From an uncultured Lachnospiraceae bacterium (lineage in GTDB: Bacteria; Bacillota; Clostridia; Lachnospirales; Lachnospiraceae), in NCBI GenBank assembly GCA_946558465.1, contig CAMNTM010000017.1, forward strand, positions 1 to 64,000: a stretch of DNA of 64,000 nt, read 5' to 3'. Shown in pieces: positions 34,816 to 43,609 of the stretch. The stretch's first letter is position 1. Each line of letters begins with the position of its first letter. Under the pieces are notes generated by a model, which was not told the DNA's origin, ran no database searches, and was given only the letters and a program-made list of their open reading frames with translations. Made by a program: the position numbers and the translations under genes.

Positions 34816-36642
34816 ATGAAAACAAAACGCGAAGACGTACGCAATATAGCGATTATTGCCCATGTGGACCACGGAAAAACTACTCTTGTAGACGAACTGC
34901 TCAAGCAAAGCGGTGTATTCCGCGAAAACCAGGAGGTAGCAGAACGCGTCATGGACTCCAATGACATCGAACGGGAGCGTGGTATTACCATTCTCTCAAA
35001 AAACACCGCCGTCTATTATAATGGAACAAAGATTAACATCATCGACACACCAGGACATGCTGATTTCGGCGGAGAGGTGGAACGTGTACTTAAGATGGTA
35101 AATGGCGTCATCCTGGTAGTAGACGCTTTTGAAGGCGCCATGCCGCAGACTAAATTTGTCCTAAGAAAAGCCCTTGATCTGGACCTTCCGGTCATTGTCT
35201 GCATTAATAAAATTGACAGGCCGGAAGCACGGCCGGAGGAAGTCATTGACGAAATCCTCGAATTATTCATGGATCTTGATGCTTCTGACGAACAGCTTGA
35301 CTGTCCTTTCATCTATGCTTCTGCCAAATCAGGAATTGCGGTACTTGACCTGACTGACGAGGAACGTGACATGAAGCCGCTTTTTGAAACCATTCTGGAT
35401 TATATCCCTGCACCAGAAGGCGATCCGGATGCAGATACTCAGGTACTTATCAGTACAATTGACTACAATGAATATGTAGGACGTATCGGTATCGGAAAAG
35501 TGGACAACGGAACTATACGAGTCGGTATGGACGCCGTTGTTGTAAATGAACACAATCCGGAGCGGCAGGAAAAAGTCCGTATCAGCAAGCTGTATGAATT
35601 CGACGGATTAAATAAGGTAGATGTGAAGGAAGCAACCATCGGTTCTATCGTAGCTGTATCCGGAATTTCCGATATTTCTATCGGGGACACCTTGTGCTCT
35701 CCCGAAAATCCTCAGGCAATCCCTTTCCAGAAGATATCTGAGCCGACGATAGCCATGCAGTTCATCGTAAATGACAGTCCTTTTGCCGGACTGGAAGGAA
35801 AATACGTCACCTCACGTCATCTAAGGGACCGGCTTTTTCGAGAGTTGAATACGGATGTCAGTCTCCGGGTTGAAGAATCTGACAGCACAGACAGTTTTAA
35901 AGTTTCGGGACGAGGAGAGCTCCACTTGTCCGTACTGATTGAGAATATGCGCCGTGAAGGCTATGAATTTGCTGTCAGCAAAGCAGAGGTTTTATATAGG
36001 AAAGACGGAAAAGGCAGACTCACAGAGCCTATGGAAACTGCCTATGTAGATGTACCGGATGAATTCACCGGAACGGTCATTGAAAAATTAAGCCAGCGCA
36101 AAGGCGAACTTCAGAATATGGGAACCTCCAACGGCGGCTACACTCGTCTGGAATTCCGGATTCCTGCCCGCGGACTAATCGGCTACCGCGGAGAGTTCCT
36201 GACAGATACAAAAGGAAATGGAATTATGAATACGGCTTTTGACGGCTACGCTCCGTACAAAGGGGATATTCAGTATCGTAAACAGGGCTCTCTTATAGCA
36301 TTTGAAACCGGTGAATCCGTAACCTACGGCCTTTACGGCGCTCAGGAGCGAGGCATTCTTTTCATCGGCCCCGGTGAGAAAGTGTATTCCGGAATGGTAA
36401 TCGGAGAAAATGCAAAATCTGACGATATCGAAGTAAACATCTGCAAAAGCAAGCATCTGACCAATACTCGTTCATCAAGCGCCGACGAAGCGCTGAGATT
36501 GACGCCTCCTAAAGTATTAAGCTTAGAGGAAGCGCTTGACTTTATTGATACAGATGAGCTTTTGGAGGTAACTCCAAAAACACTTCGAATTCGTAAAAAG
36601 ATTCTTGACCCTAAAATGAGAAAAAGAGGTAACAGATCATGA
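34816..36642 (+). CDS. typA: Translational GTPase TypA/BipA
   Basis: A 608-residue ribosome-associated GTPase involved in 50S assembly and stress adaptation. G motifs: G1 AHVDHGKTTL, G2 ERERGITI, G3 IDTPGHADFGGEV, G4 NKIDR. EF-Tu domain II, EF-G-like domains III and V, and the TypA-specific C-terminal domain follow, ending RKKILDPKMRKRGNRS. The ATG at 34816 has AAGGAAG upstream; in-frame ATG at 34786 does not. The stop overlaps the PAP2 gene start in an ATGA arrangement (36639-36642), so the two are translationally coupled. Confidence 0.95.
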   Translation: MKTKREDVRNIAIIAHVDHGKTTLVDELLKQSGVFRENQEVAERVMDSNDIERERGITILSKNTAVYYNGTKINIIDTPGHADFGGEVERVLKMVNGVILVVDAFEGAMPQTKFVLRKALDLDLPVIVCINKIDRPEARPEEVIDEILELFMDLDASDEQLDCPFIYASAKSGIAVLDLTDEERDMKPLFETILDYIPAPEGDPDADTQVLISTIDYNEYVGRIGIGKVDNGTIRVGMDAVVVNEHNPERQEKVRISKLYEFDGLNKVDVKEATIGSIVAVSGISDISIGDTLCSPENPQAIPFQKISEPTIAMQFIVNDSPFAGLEGKYVTSRHLRDRLFRELNTDVSLRVEESDSTDSFKVSGRGELHLSVLIENMRREGYEFAVSKAEVLYRKDGKGRLTEPMETAYVDVPDEFTGTVIEKLSQRKGELQNMGTSNGGYTRLEFRIPARGLIGYRGEFLTDTKGNGIMNTAFDGYAPYKGDIQYRKQGSLIAFETGESVTYGLYGAQERGILFIGPGEKVYSGMVIGENAKSDDIEVNICKSKHLTNTRSSSADEALRLTPPKVLSLEEALDFIDTDELLEVTPKTLRIRKKILDPKMRKRGNRS

Positions 36643-37529
36643 CATTTTTATGGTTTCTGGAGGGGATACGGACCCCTTTCATGGACAGGCTGATGCAGCT
36701 TATCACTTATTTTGGCCAGGAGATTATTATTATAGCGGTTATCTGTGCATTTTACTGGTGCGCAGATAAGCGCTTTGCTTATCTGCTGGGCTTTACTTAT
36801 TTTACTGCTGGTCTGTGTGTGCAGGCATTAAAGATTACATTCCGTATTCCGAGGCCCTGGGTGCTGGATCCTGAATTTACTGCTGTAAAAAGCTCCATGT
36901 CCGGTGCGACCGGATATTCCTTTCCAAGCGGACACACACAGGGAGCTGTCTGCCTTTTCTTTCCTCTATCTCTTAAAACGCAGCATATGAGGCAGAAGGT
37001 TTTATGTATTCTGGCCTTTCTTTTAATTGGCTTTTCCAGAATGTATCTAGGCTGTCATACCCCAAAAGACGTACTGGCTTCCATCATAATATCGGTCGTC
37101 GTCACTTGCATTCTGTGGCATTTTAAAATATTTTTAACAGAGGATACCTCTCATCTAGCTTTAACTGCCTGTATCCTTGCTGTCATCTCGGTATCCGCTG
37201 CTGCTTATTCCTTATACCTAAATGAAACCGGCACTATTGAAACAAAATATGCCGTAGACTGCTTTAAAGCAGCAGGCGCCGGTTTAGGCTTCTCCCTCGG
37301 CTGGTACGCTGAACGAAAATATCTGAACTTTGATTCCTCAGCCGGCAGTATGAAAAGCAGACTCATAAGACTTATACTGGGACTTGTACTTACATTTCTC
37401 ATAAAGGAATGCCTTTCTCTTCTTGGAAGTTCCATCTTGGCAAAAATGACAGAATATTTTATACTGGTATTATGGGTATTAATTATCTATCCTTTCCTAT
37501 ATTTTAAAGTACAAAGGAGAACTTTATGA
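36639..37529 (+). CDS. PAP2 family phosphatase (membrane)
   Basis: A 296-residue membrane protein with about six or seven helices and a PAP2 active site facing outward: motif 1 KITFRIPRP, motif 2 YSFPSGHTQG, motif 3 SRMYLGCHTPKDV. These catalyse dephosphorylation of lipid phosphates or undecaprenyl diphosphate. It is coupled to typA by a 4-nt overlap, and to the next membrane protein gene by another 4-nt overlap (37526-37529). A role in lipid-carrier recycling is plausible but not proven. Confidence 0.9.
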   Translation: MTFLWFLEGIRTPFMDRLMQLITYFGQEIIIIAVICAFYWCADKRFAYLLGFTYFTAGLCVQALKITFRIPRPWVLDPEFTAVKSSMSGATGYSFPSGHTQGAVCLFFPLSLKTQHMRQKVLCILAFLLIGFSRMYLGCHTPKDVLASIIISVVVTCILWHFKIFLTEDTSHLALTACILAVISVSAAAYSLYLNETGTIETKYAVDCFKAAGAGLGFSLGWYAERKYLNFDSSAGSMKSRLIRLILGLVLTFLIKECLSLLGSSILAKMTEYFILVLWVLIIYPFLYFKVQRRTL

Positions 37530-38137
37530 GACATTACGTATCAATCTTTCTAAAAAGACTGGCAACTCTTCTGGAATTTTTTATTGCACTTATGCTTTCT
37601 ATTGGTATTATTCTACTCTGCATCCGTATGGCTGCCTCTCTTACCAACATTCCAAATTTGGATGTATGGCCGAATTATAATGATCTGCTGGAAACCTGCT
37701 TTAACCTGATTATAGGCGTAGAGCTCATACGTATGATGTACTACCATACACCTAATACTGTATTCGAAGTACTTCTTTTTGCAATTGCCAGACAGATTAT
37801 CATCGACCACTCCTCTATCTGGGGAAGTCTTGTAGGTGTATGTGCAATCGCCGTTCTGTTTGCTACACGAAAATATTTATTCTGCGAATTTGACGTTGCC
37901 GAGGAAATTCTTTTCCGCGCAAGCCTCAAGGCCAAATCTGTTAATAAGCTTCTTGGAATTAAAATTCCCCATGAAGAATCGCAGACACTTCTGGATGTAT
38001 TTCTGCAAAAATGCGAAGAATATGATATTGAGGTCGGTGTAGGTGCCTGTGTGTATTTTCAAGACTTCGGTCTGCGCGCTGCAAAGGCACATGATGGAAA
38101 AATTTCCAGAATTCAGGTAATACGTTCTATACATTAG
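37526..38137 (+). CDS. PsiE-like membrane protein with a C-terminal soluble domain
   Basis: A 203-residue protein. Residues about 10-115 hold three or four transmembrane helices with a polar signature (LIIGVELIRMMYYHTPNT, then IARQIIIDHSS) like the PsiE phosphate-starvation family. Residues about 125-203 are soluble and resemble the transporter-associated domain of TrkA-C/CorC type (VGACVYFQDFGLRAAKAHDG), but this is uncertain. It overlaps the PAP2 gene by 4 nt, forming typA-PAP2-psiE-like. Function is unknown. Confidence 0.65.
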   Translation: MRHYVSIFLKRLATLLEFFIALMLSIGIILLCIRMAASLTNIPNLDVWPNYNDLLETCFNLIIGVELIRMMYYHTPNTVFEVLLFAIARQIIIDHSSIWGSLVGVCAIAVLFATRKYLFCEFDVAEEILFRASLKAKSVNKLLGIKIPHEESQTLLDVFLQKCEEYDIEVGVGACVYFQDFGLRAAKAHDGKISRIQVIRSIH

Positions 38138-38240
38138 TGTCCAAACGTGCTATACTAGATATATCAGATAGATTGTTAGTCCCACAGATAATTGTCAGAC
38201 TATACTCTTCTGAAATTATATAAAAAAGGAGTTGGGCAGA

Positions 38241-38774
38241 ATGAAATTTATCATCGTAGGAAAAAACATTAGTGTAACACCTGGCTTGAGAGAAACCGTA
38301 GAGAGTAAACTAGGAAAGCTGGAAAGATACTTTACTCCCGATACGGAAATCCACGTAACCTTGAGTGTTCAGAAGGAACGTCAGAAAATTGAAGTAACAA
38401 TTCCTGTGAAAGGCAATATTATCCGCTCGGAACAGGAAAGCAATGATATGTATATATCCATTGATTTAGTAGAAGAAGTTATTGAGCGGCAGCTCAGAAA
38501 ATATAAAAATAAACTGGTTGCAAGACACCAGGAGGGCAATAACTTCAACAAAGAGCTCTTTGAAGCGGAAGAAACCTTTGATGACGATGAAATACGGATT
38601 GTACGTACTAAAAAATTCGGCATTAAGCCGATGTATCCGGAAGACGCATGTGTACAGATGGAGCTTCTCGGTCATGATTTTTTTGTATTTTACAATGCTG
38701 AATCTGATGACGTATGCGTTGTGTACCGCCGGAAAGACGGCAGCTTCGGATTAATTGAGCCGGATTTTGGATAA
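38241..38774 (+). CDS. hpf: Long-form ribosome hibernation-promoting factor
   Basis: A 177-residue protein. The N-terminal HPF/RaiA domain (about 1-100) starts MKFIIVGKNISVTPGL and blocks the decoding region. The C-terminal domain (about 120-177, with FGIKPMYPEDACVQMELLGH) mediates 100S ribosome dimers. The two-domain long form is normal for Firmicutes. ATG at 38241 follows AAAAGGAG; an upstream TTG at 38232 is unlikely. The 103-nt upstream gap has two TATACT hexamers (38154 area and about 38200), but no certain promoter. Confidence 0.93.
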   Translation: MKFIIVGKNISVTPGLRETVESKLGKLERYFTPDTEIHVTLSVQKERQKIEVTIPVKGNIIRSEQESNDMYISIDLVEEVIERQLRKYKNKLVARHQEGNNFNKELFEAEETFDDDEIRIVRTKKFGIKPMYPEDACVQMELLGHDFFVFYNAESDDVCVVYRRKDGSFGLIEPDFG

Positions 38775-38823
38775 GCTTTAGAATTGGAGCATTAAGAGCG
38801 GAATCAGGAAGAACGCGGAGAGA

Positions 38824-38876
38824 ACGGTATAGGGAGATGGCAGCCAGTGGGGAGCGCTGCCGTCTCCCTATACCGT
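38824..38876. terminator. 20-bp bidirectional terminator hairpin
   Basis: Arms at 38824-38843 and 38857-38876 pair over 20 bp with one G-U pair and a 13-nt loop. It lies between convergent hpf and yigZ. The following T-tract is poor on both strands, so structure alone supports the call. Confidence 0.6.
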
Positions 38877-38934
38877 CTTCTTTGCTGTTTACCGTCTGAC
38901 ATTAAAACTGAATGTTCGAATAAAGAGGGCGCTC

Positions 38935-38990
38935 ATGCTGACAGATGGTACTTGATGGTTATACTTGGCAGTTGATAGTTTTAATCTGGT
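38935..38990. repeat. Short degenerate tandem repeats at the yigZ 3' end
   Basis: About three imperfect 13-14 nt units resembling CTTGGCAGTTGATA run into the last yigZ codons (stop at 38981). The similarity is low and could be chance. Confidence 0.3.
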
Positions 38991-39646
38991 ATGCTTTCTA
39001 GTATTGTGGGGGTTCCTTCTATCCATGCGAACCAACATTTTTCTGACTCATGCAGAGCGGCTTTAGCGCTGGTTGCCTCCGTCAGGGTGGTTTTTATTGA
39101 GTCAGCTTCTTTATCCGGCAGCAGAACCTCTAGCTCTACTTTGTCAGTGTAAACAGAATTTAGAATTGGGATTTTCTGCCGGCCCAGAATATACTGAATT
39201 TTTCCCAGGATTGTATAATCGGCAGTGATACAAAGTTTAATTCCGGGGATTTTGGTTATAATTACGGATGCGGCAAGCCCGGACTGTGCGGCCGAGGAAT
39301 AGGCTCTTACCAAACCTCCTGTTCCCAGCAGTGTCCCTCCGAAATACCTGGTAACTACAACAACTATATTGCGGATGCCTTCTCCCAAAAGCACATCCAG
39401 TATAGGCCTTCCTGCCGTTCCCCCCGGTTCTCCGTCGTCACTGCATCTTTGCAGCTGTGCCTGCCCGCCGATTACATAAGCAAAGCAATTATGTGAAGCA
39501 TCCCAGTATTTTTTCCGCACGGCTTCAATAAATTCAAGCGCTTCCTCCTCTGTTTCTGCCGGAGCCGCTGCTGTTATAAACCTGGATTTTTTTTCAATTA
39601 TTTCACCCTCTCCGCCGCGGTAGATAATTTTATATTCTGCTGACAT
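38981..39646 (-). CDS. yigZ: YigZ/IMPACT family protein
   Basis: A 221-residue protein of the UPF0029/IMPACT family. The signature ASHNCFAYVIGGQAQLQRCS then DDGEPGGTAGRPILDVLLG is clear, and the C-terminal part is the ferredoxin-like YigZ domain. The family is widespread, but its biochemical function is not established; the eukaryotic relative IMPACT affects GCN2 signalling. It is convergent with hpf and divergent from the pbp gene. Confidence 0.93.
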   Translation of the reverse strand: MSAEYKIIYRGGEGEIIEKKSRFITAAAPAETEEEALEFIEAVRKKYWDASHNCFAYVIGGQAQLQRCSDDGEPGGTAGRPILDVLLGEGIRNIVVVVTRYFGGTLLGTGGLVRAYSSAAQSGLAASVIITKIPGIKLCITADYTILGKIQYILGRQKIPILNSVYTDKVELEVLLPDKEADSIKTTLTEATSAKAALHESEKCWFAWIEGTPTILESIPD

Positions 39647-39756
39647 AATATCGCCCTTTCTTTTACTATTTATTACTACTATAACGAAATTCTTAAGATT
39701 TTCCTACTAAAATATGAAGTTTTGATTTTTTTCTTTATTTCAATCTTCATATTTGC

Positions 39757-39762
39757 TATAAT
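39757..39762 (+). promoter_or_regulatory. Extended -10 of the class A PBP gene
   Basis: TG-C-TATAAT (hexamer 39757-39762) lies 25 nt upstream of the ATG at 39788. No clear -35 is at the expected distance. Confidence 0.45.
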
Positions 39763-39787
39763 GTCTTGGTATAAAGGAGGCAAGTTC

Positions 39788-42385
39788 ATGAATTATGGTA
39801 AGAAACAAGCTGCCAAAAAACAAAAAAAGCTCACCTCGAAATCAACAATGCAGGGAAAACGTGTCGGTGTAAGACTGTTTAAAGCGTTTCTTCTGTGTCT
39901 CGTTGTTATCGCAGTGGCCGGTGTAGTCGGCGGCGGATTATTTGTAAAAAGAATTATCGACAATTCACCTCAGGTATCTCCATCCGATGTGAAACCAAAG
40001 GGCTTTACCACCTTTGTCTATGCTGATGACGAAAAAACGGAAATCGAGCGTTTCGTTGCTGCAGGCTCTAACCGTGTCTATAAAACTATCGACACGATTC
40101 CTGAAGATCTGCAGCATGCTTTTGTTGCAATTGAGGACGAGCGTTTCTATAAGCATAATGGTATAGACCCTCAAGGTATCGCACGTGCTGCCGTCGTAGG
40201 CTTGACCTCAGGAAGTTTTTCCGAAGGTGCCAGCACGTTGACGCAGCAGCTGATAAAAAATAATATCTTTCCGGAGTTTACTGAGGAAAAAACTTTCTAT
40301 GATAAGGTAGAACGAAAGCTTCAGGAACAGTTTCTGGCCCTGCAGATTGAACGTCAGATGAGCAAGGAAGAAATTCTGGAGAGCTATATGAATACCATTA
40401 ATCTCGGACAGAATTGTCTCGGCGTACAGGCTGCATCAAAGCGCTATTTTAATAAAGATGTGTCCGAGCTTACTTTATCCGAATCTGCAGTTATTGCAGG
40501 AATTGCTCAGAGTCCGTCCGGTCTTAATCCGGTGACGGATCCGGAAGCAAATGCAAAAAGACGTAAAAAAGTACTCGGCGATATGCTGGAGCAGGGATAT
40601 ATCGATCAAGCCGCTTATGACGAAGCTATGGCAGATGACGTATATGCACGAATTCAAACCGTAAATACCGCCAATGAAGATGCAAACCCTTACTCCTATT
40701 TTGTAGATGCCTTGTCAGATCAAGTAATGCAGGATCTGCAGGACCAGTGCGGCTTTACCGAGACGCAGGCTTACAATGCTGTCTACAGCGGCGGTTTAAG
40801 TATCTATTCCACTCAAAACCTTACCATGCAGGCCATCTGCGACGAGGAAATGAATAATGACGCTAATTATCCGGGACTCAAGGAGTACGGTCTCGATTAT
40901 GCTTTGACGGTAACCCGTGCAGACGGATCTATTGAAAATTACGGTTCCGGCCATATTAAGAAATATATGAAGGATACCTACAATGATGACCAGGGGCTTG
41001 TATATTCCAGCGAAGAAGCTGTTTACGCCGCTATTGAGGAATGGAAATCTACCATTGCCCAGGAGGGTGATACCTATGATGAGGTTGTTAATATTTCGCC
41101 GCAGCCTCAGGCTTCTCTTACACTTATGGACCAGTATACCGGACAGATTAAGGCTATGGTAGGCGGACGCGGAGCAAAAAATACCAGTCTCAGTCTGAAC
41201 CGTGCATACAAAGGCTCTACAAGGCAGCCCGGCTCATGCTTTAAGATTCTGGCTGCTTATGCACCTGCTATTGATTCCTGCGGTAAAACATTGGCCTCTA
41301 TTATCCGAGATGAACCCTTTAAATATGATAATGGCCGAGAAGTAAAGAACTGGTGGGGCGGCAGTTATCGAGGAGATATGACCGTACGTACTGCTATTAA
41401 AACCTCTGCCAATGTCTGTGCTGTTAAAACAATTACAGAGGTTACTCCTCAGCTCGGCTTTGATTACTGCGAAAAGCTTGGAATTACTACTTTAGTAAAA
41501 AGCCGTAATGTAGAAGGCGTCGGAATAATGTCCGACATCGCTCAGCCTCTTGCCCTCGGCGGCATTACAGACGGCGTTTACAACTATGAAATCTGCGGCG
41601 CATATGCTGCTATTGCAAATAACGGAATCTATAACAGACCCACCTTATATACAAAGGTTCTGGATCATGACGGTAATGTTCTGCTGAACGGAACCCCGGA
41701 CAGCCACCAGGCACTGCAGGAAAGTACCGCTGCTCTTTTAACCAGTGCCATGCAGTCGGTAATGGAGAGTGGTGGTACCGGACCAAGAGCCAGGATGGCT
41801 AACATGCCTGTATCCGGTAAAACCGGTACTACCACTGCAAGTAAAGACATCTGGTTCTGCGGCTACACTCCCTACTATACCTGTGCTGTATGGGGCGGAT
41901 ATGACGATAACAAACGGTTAACAGATGAAAGCTATCATCTGCGGCTTTGGAAAAGTGTCATGGAACGTGTCCATGAAGGTTTGGAGTACAAAGACTTTAC
42001 AATGCCCAGCTCTGTAGAAAAGAAAACAGTCTGTACTCTGACCGGACATCTGGCAGTTGCCGGCTCCTGTCCAAGCATTACAGAATATTTTGCTGCTGGG
42101 ACCGTACCCACTACAAGCTGTCCCGGACATGGAGATGTTGCAGGAGAAGACGGAGATGAGGATGACGATGAAGATGAAGATGAAGATGAAGATGGAGATA
42201 CTCCAGATGACCCGAATACACCGTCTACGGATCCAGGTACTACAGATCCATCTCTTCCACCTATAGATCCAAACCCGCCTGTAGATCCGAATCCGCCTGT
42301 GGATCCGAATCCGCCGGATAATCCAGATCCGCCGGACACCCCTGATCCGCCTGTGGATCCGAACAATCCACCCGCTACTGGCTAG
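39788..42385 (+). CDS. Class A penicillin-binding protein (PBP1A-like)
   Basis: A bifunctional peptidoglycan glycosyltransferase and transpeptidase of 865 residues. A basic cytoplasmic start is followed by one helix (about 30-55). The GT51 domain has VAIEDERFYKHNGIDPQG and EGASTLTQQLIKN; the transpeptidase has SCFK in RQPGSCFKILA, SAN in KTSANVCA and KTG in VSGKTGTTT. The C-terminal tail (about the last 85 residues) is highly acidic, then dominated by Pro-Asp/Asn repeats, and is likely extracellular and disordered. The ATG at 39788 with GGAGG replaces an upstream ATG at 39722. A terminator follows. Confidence 0.95.
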   Translation: MNYGKKQAAKKQKKLTSKSTMQGKRVGVRLFKAFLLCLVVIAVAGVVGGGLFVKRIIDNSPQVSPSDVKPKGFTTFVYADDEKTEIERFVAAGSNRVYKTIDTIPEDLQHAFVAIEDERFYKHNGIDPQGIARAAVVGLTSGSFSEGASTLTQQLIKNNIFPEFTEEKTFYDKVERKLQEQFLALQIERQMSKEEILESYMNTINLGQNCLGVQAASKRYFNKDVSELTLSESAVIAGIAQSPSGLNPVTDPEANAKRRKKVLGDMLEQGYIDQAAYDEAMADDVYARIQTVNTANEDANPYSYFVDALSDQVMQDLQDQCGFTETQAYNAVYSGGLSIYSTQNLTMQAICDEEMNNDANYPGLKEYGLDYALTVTRADGSIENYGSGHIKKYMKDTYNDDQGLVYSSEEAVYAAIEEWKSTIAQEGDTYDEVVNISPQPQASLTLMDQYTGQIKAMVGGRGAKNTSLSLNRAYKGSTRQPGSCFKILAAYAPAIDSCGKTLASIIRDEPFKYDNGREVKNWWGGSYRGDMTVRTAIKTSANVCAVKTITEVTPQLGFDYCEKLGITTLVKSRNVEGVGIMSDIAQPLALGGITDGVYNYEICGAYAAIANNGIYNRPTLYTKVLDHDGNVLLNGTPDSHQALQESTAALLTSAMQSVMESGGTGPRARMANMPVSGKTGTTTASKDIWFCGYTPYYTCAVWGGYDDNKRLTDESYHLRLWKSVMERVHEGLEYKDFTMPSSVEKKTVCTLTGHLAVAGSCPSITEYFAAGTVPTTSCPGHGDVAGEDGDEDDDEDEDEDEDGDTPDDPNTPSTDPGTTDPSLPPIDPNPPVDPNPPVDPNPPDNPDPPDTPDPPVDPNNPPATG

Positions 42386-42412
42386 CACCTTAAAATTATA
42401 GAATCATTTTAT

Positions 42413-42447
42413 CCACGGACTTTTAATTAAGAGTCCGTGGAATTTTT
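42413..42447 (+). terminator. Terminator after the PBP gene
   Basis: CCACGGACT (42413-42421) pairs with AGTCCGTGG (42432-42440) and is followed by AATTTTT. It lies 28 nt past the PBP stop. Confidence 0.85.
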
Positions 42448-42539
42448 ATACAGCAGGAAATAATCTTTAAGTCTTTTATATCATACAAATAGTATACCGA
42501 AATATTTTCTGCACTTTTCATAAATGCTGTAAAAATAAA

Positions 42540-42585
42540 ATCCTATAAAAACAGGCACTGTATATGATCTTATACAATGCCTGTT
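42540..42585 (-). terminator. Terminator after glcK
   Basis: A 15-bp stem (42550-42564 with 42571-42585, one G-U pair) with a 6-nt loop is followed on the minus strand by TTTTATAGG. It lies about 60 nt past the glcK stop. Confidence 0.75.
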
Positions 42586-42589
42586 ATAA

Positions 42590-42670
42590 ATCTTATTATC
42601 CGTTATAATCTAAATTATCCGTTATCAGCCTAATTCCTACTATCAACTTAATTATCTATTATCAGCTTTG
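42590..42670 (-). repeat. Degenerate 18-19 nt tandem repeats at the glcK 3' end
   Basis: On the minus strand four imperfect copies (resembling AAGCTGATAATAGATAAT) start in the last codons of glcK and extend about 50 nt past its stop at 42648. The first copy encodes the glcK C-terminal Lys-Leu-Ile-Ile-Asp-Asn. Confidence 0.6.
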
Positions 42671-43583
42671 CTGCTCCGCAGATTCCCGCATCATTATCTA
42701 ATTTAGCAATCATAAATTCTGTTTCTTTATTTGCGAAAAACGCTTTGTTCAAAAAATACTTTTTAATATATGGTATCATGATATCTCCCGCCTTTGAAAC
42801 TCCGCCTCCAATCACAATTACCGCCGGATCTACAATAATTGCCAGGTTTGCCAGGCCGTGGCCCAGATAAGCACCGAACTGCTCTACAATCTCTTCCGCT
42901 ACTTCATCTCCCTGTTTCAATGCATCAAACACTGTCTTGGCACTGATTTCCTGTCCCCGCAGAACAGAAGGAGTATCATCCTCCGCAAGCCTCACCCTTG
43001 CAAGCCTTGCGATTCCGGTAGCGGATGCATATTGCTCAAGACAACCGGTTTTCCCGCATCCGCATTTTCTTGTCTCATGATAATTTACACACACATGTCC
43101 CACCTCTGTGCCCGCGCCATTTGCACCTACCAAAGGCCTTCCATCCACGATGGCTCCGCCGCCGACACCTGTACCAAGCGTCACCATGACAATATTATCC
43201 CATCCCTTTGCTGCCCCAAGCCACATCTCGCCAAGAGCCGCAAGATTGGCATCATTTCCTGCCTGTACGGCAAGTCCTGTCATCTCATGAAGCTCTTTGC
43301 TAACCTCCTTATAGCCCCAGCCCAGATTGGCCGTGTTCTTCACAATTCCGGCACCGGTCACCGGAGCCGGAACTCCAATTCCCACTCCCTTAATCTCATC
43401 TAAGTCAATTTCTCTTTCCCTCGTCTTTGCTTTCAGAGAAGCTGCAATATCCGGAAGAATATTTTCTCCCTGATTTTCCCTGCGCGTTACAATCTCCCAC
43501 TTATCCAGGATCTCGCCATCCATGGTAAAAAGTCCCATCTTAATGCTTGTCCCGCCGACATCTACTCCAAAACAATACTTCAT
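42648..43583 (-). CDS. glcK: ROK family glucokinase
   Basis: A 311-residue sugar kinase phosphorylating glucose. The ATP-binding GVDVGGTSIKMGLF is at the start. The ROK zinc motif reads KCGCGKTGCLEQYAS, with the usual Cys cluster; GNDANLAALGE is the sugar-binding segment. hprK lies 26 nt upstream, a typical Clostridia pairing of sugar phosphorylation with carbon catabolite control. Its 3' end carries tandem repeats, so the C-terminal residues may have been reshaped by them. Confidence 0.94.
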   Translation of the reverse strand: MKYCFGVDVGGTSIKMGLFTMDGEILDKWEIVTRRENQGENILPDIAASLKAKTREREIDLDEIKGVGIGVPAPVTGAGIVKNTANLGWGYKEVSKELHEMTGLAVQAGNDANLAALGEMWLGAAKGWDNIVMVTLGTGVGGGAIVDGRPLVGANGAGTEVGHVCVNYHETRKCGCGKTGCLEQYASATGIARLARVRLAEDDTPSVLRGQEISAKTVFDALKQGDEVAEEIVEQFGAYLGHGLANLAIIVDPAVIVIGGGVSKAGDIMIPYIKKYFLNKAFFANKETEFMIAKLDNDAGICGAAKLIIDN

Positions 43584-43609
43584 CCCTCAATTTCCTCCTA
43601 ATTCCTTAT

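Noticed and set aside
41918-42388. Minus-strand ORFs rich in Arg/Ile or Gly/Ser opposite the PBP tail
   Set aside because: They are direct products of the repetitive Pro/Asp-coding DNA on the other strand.
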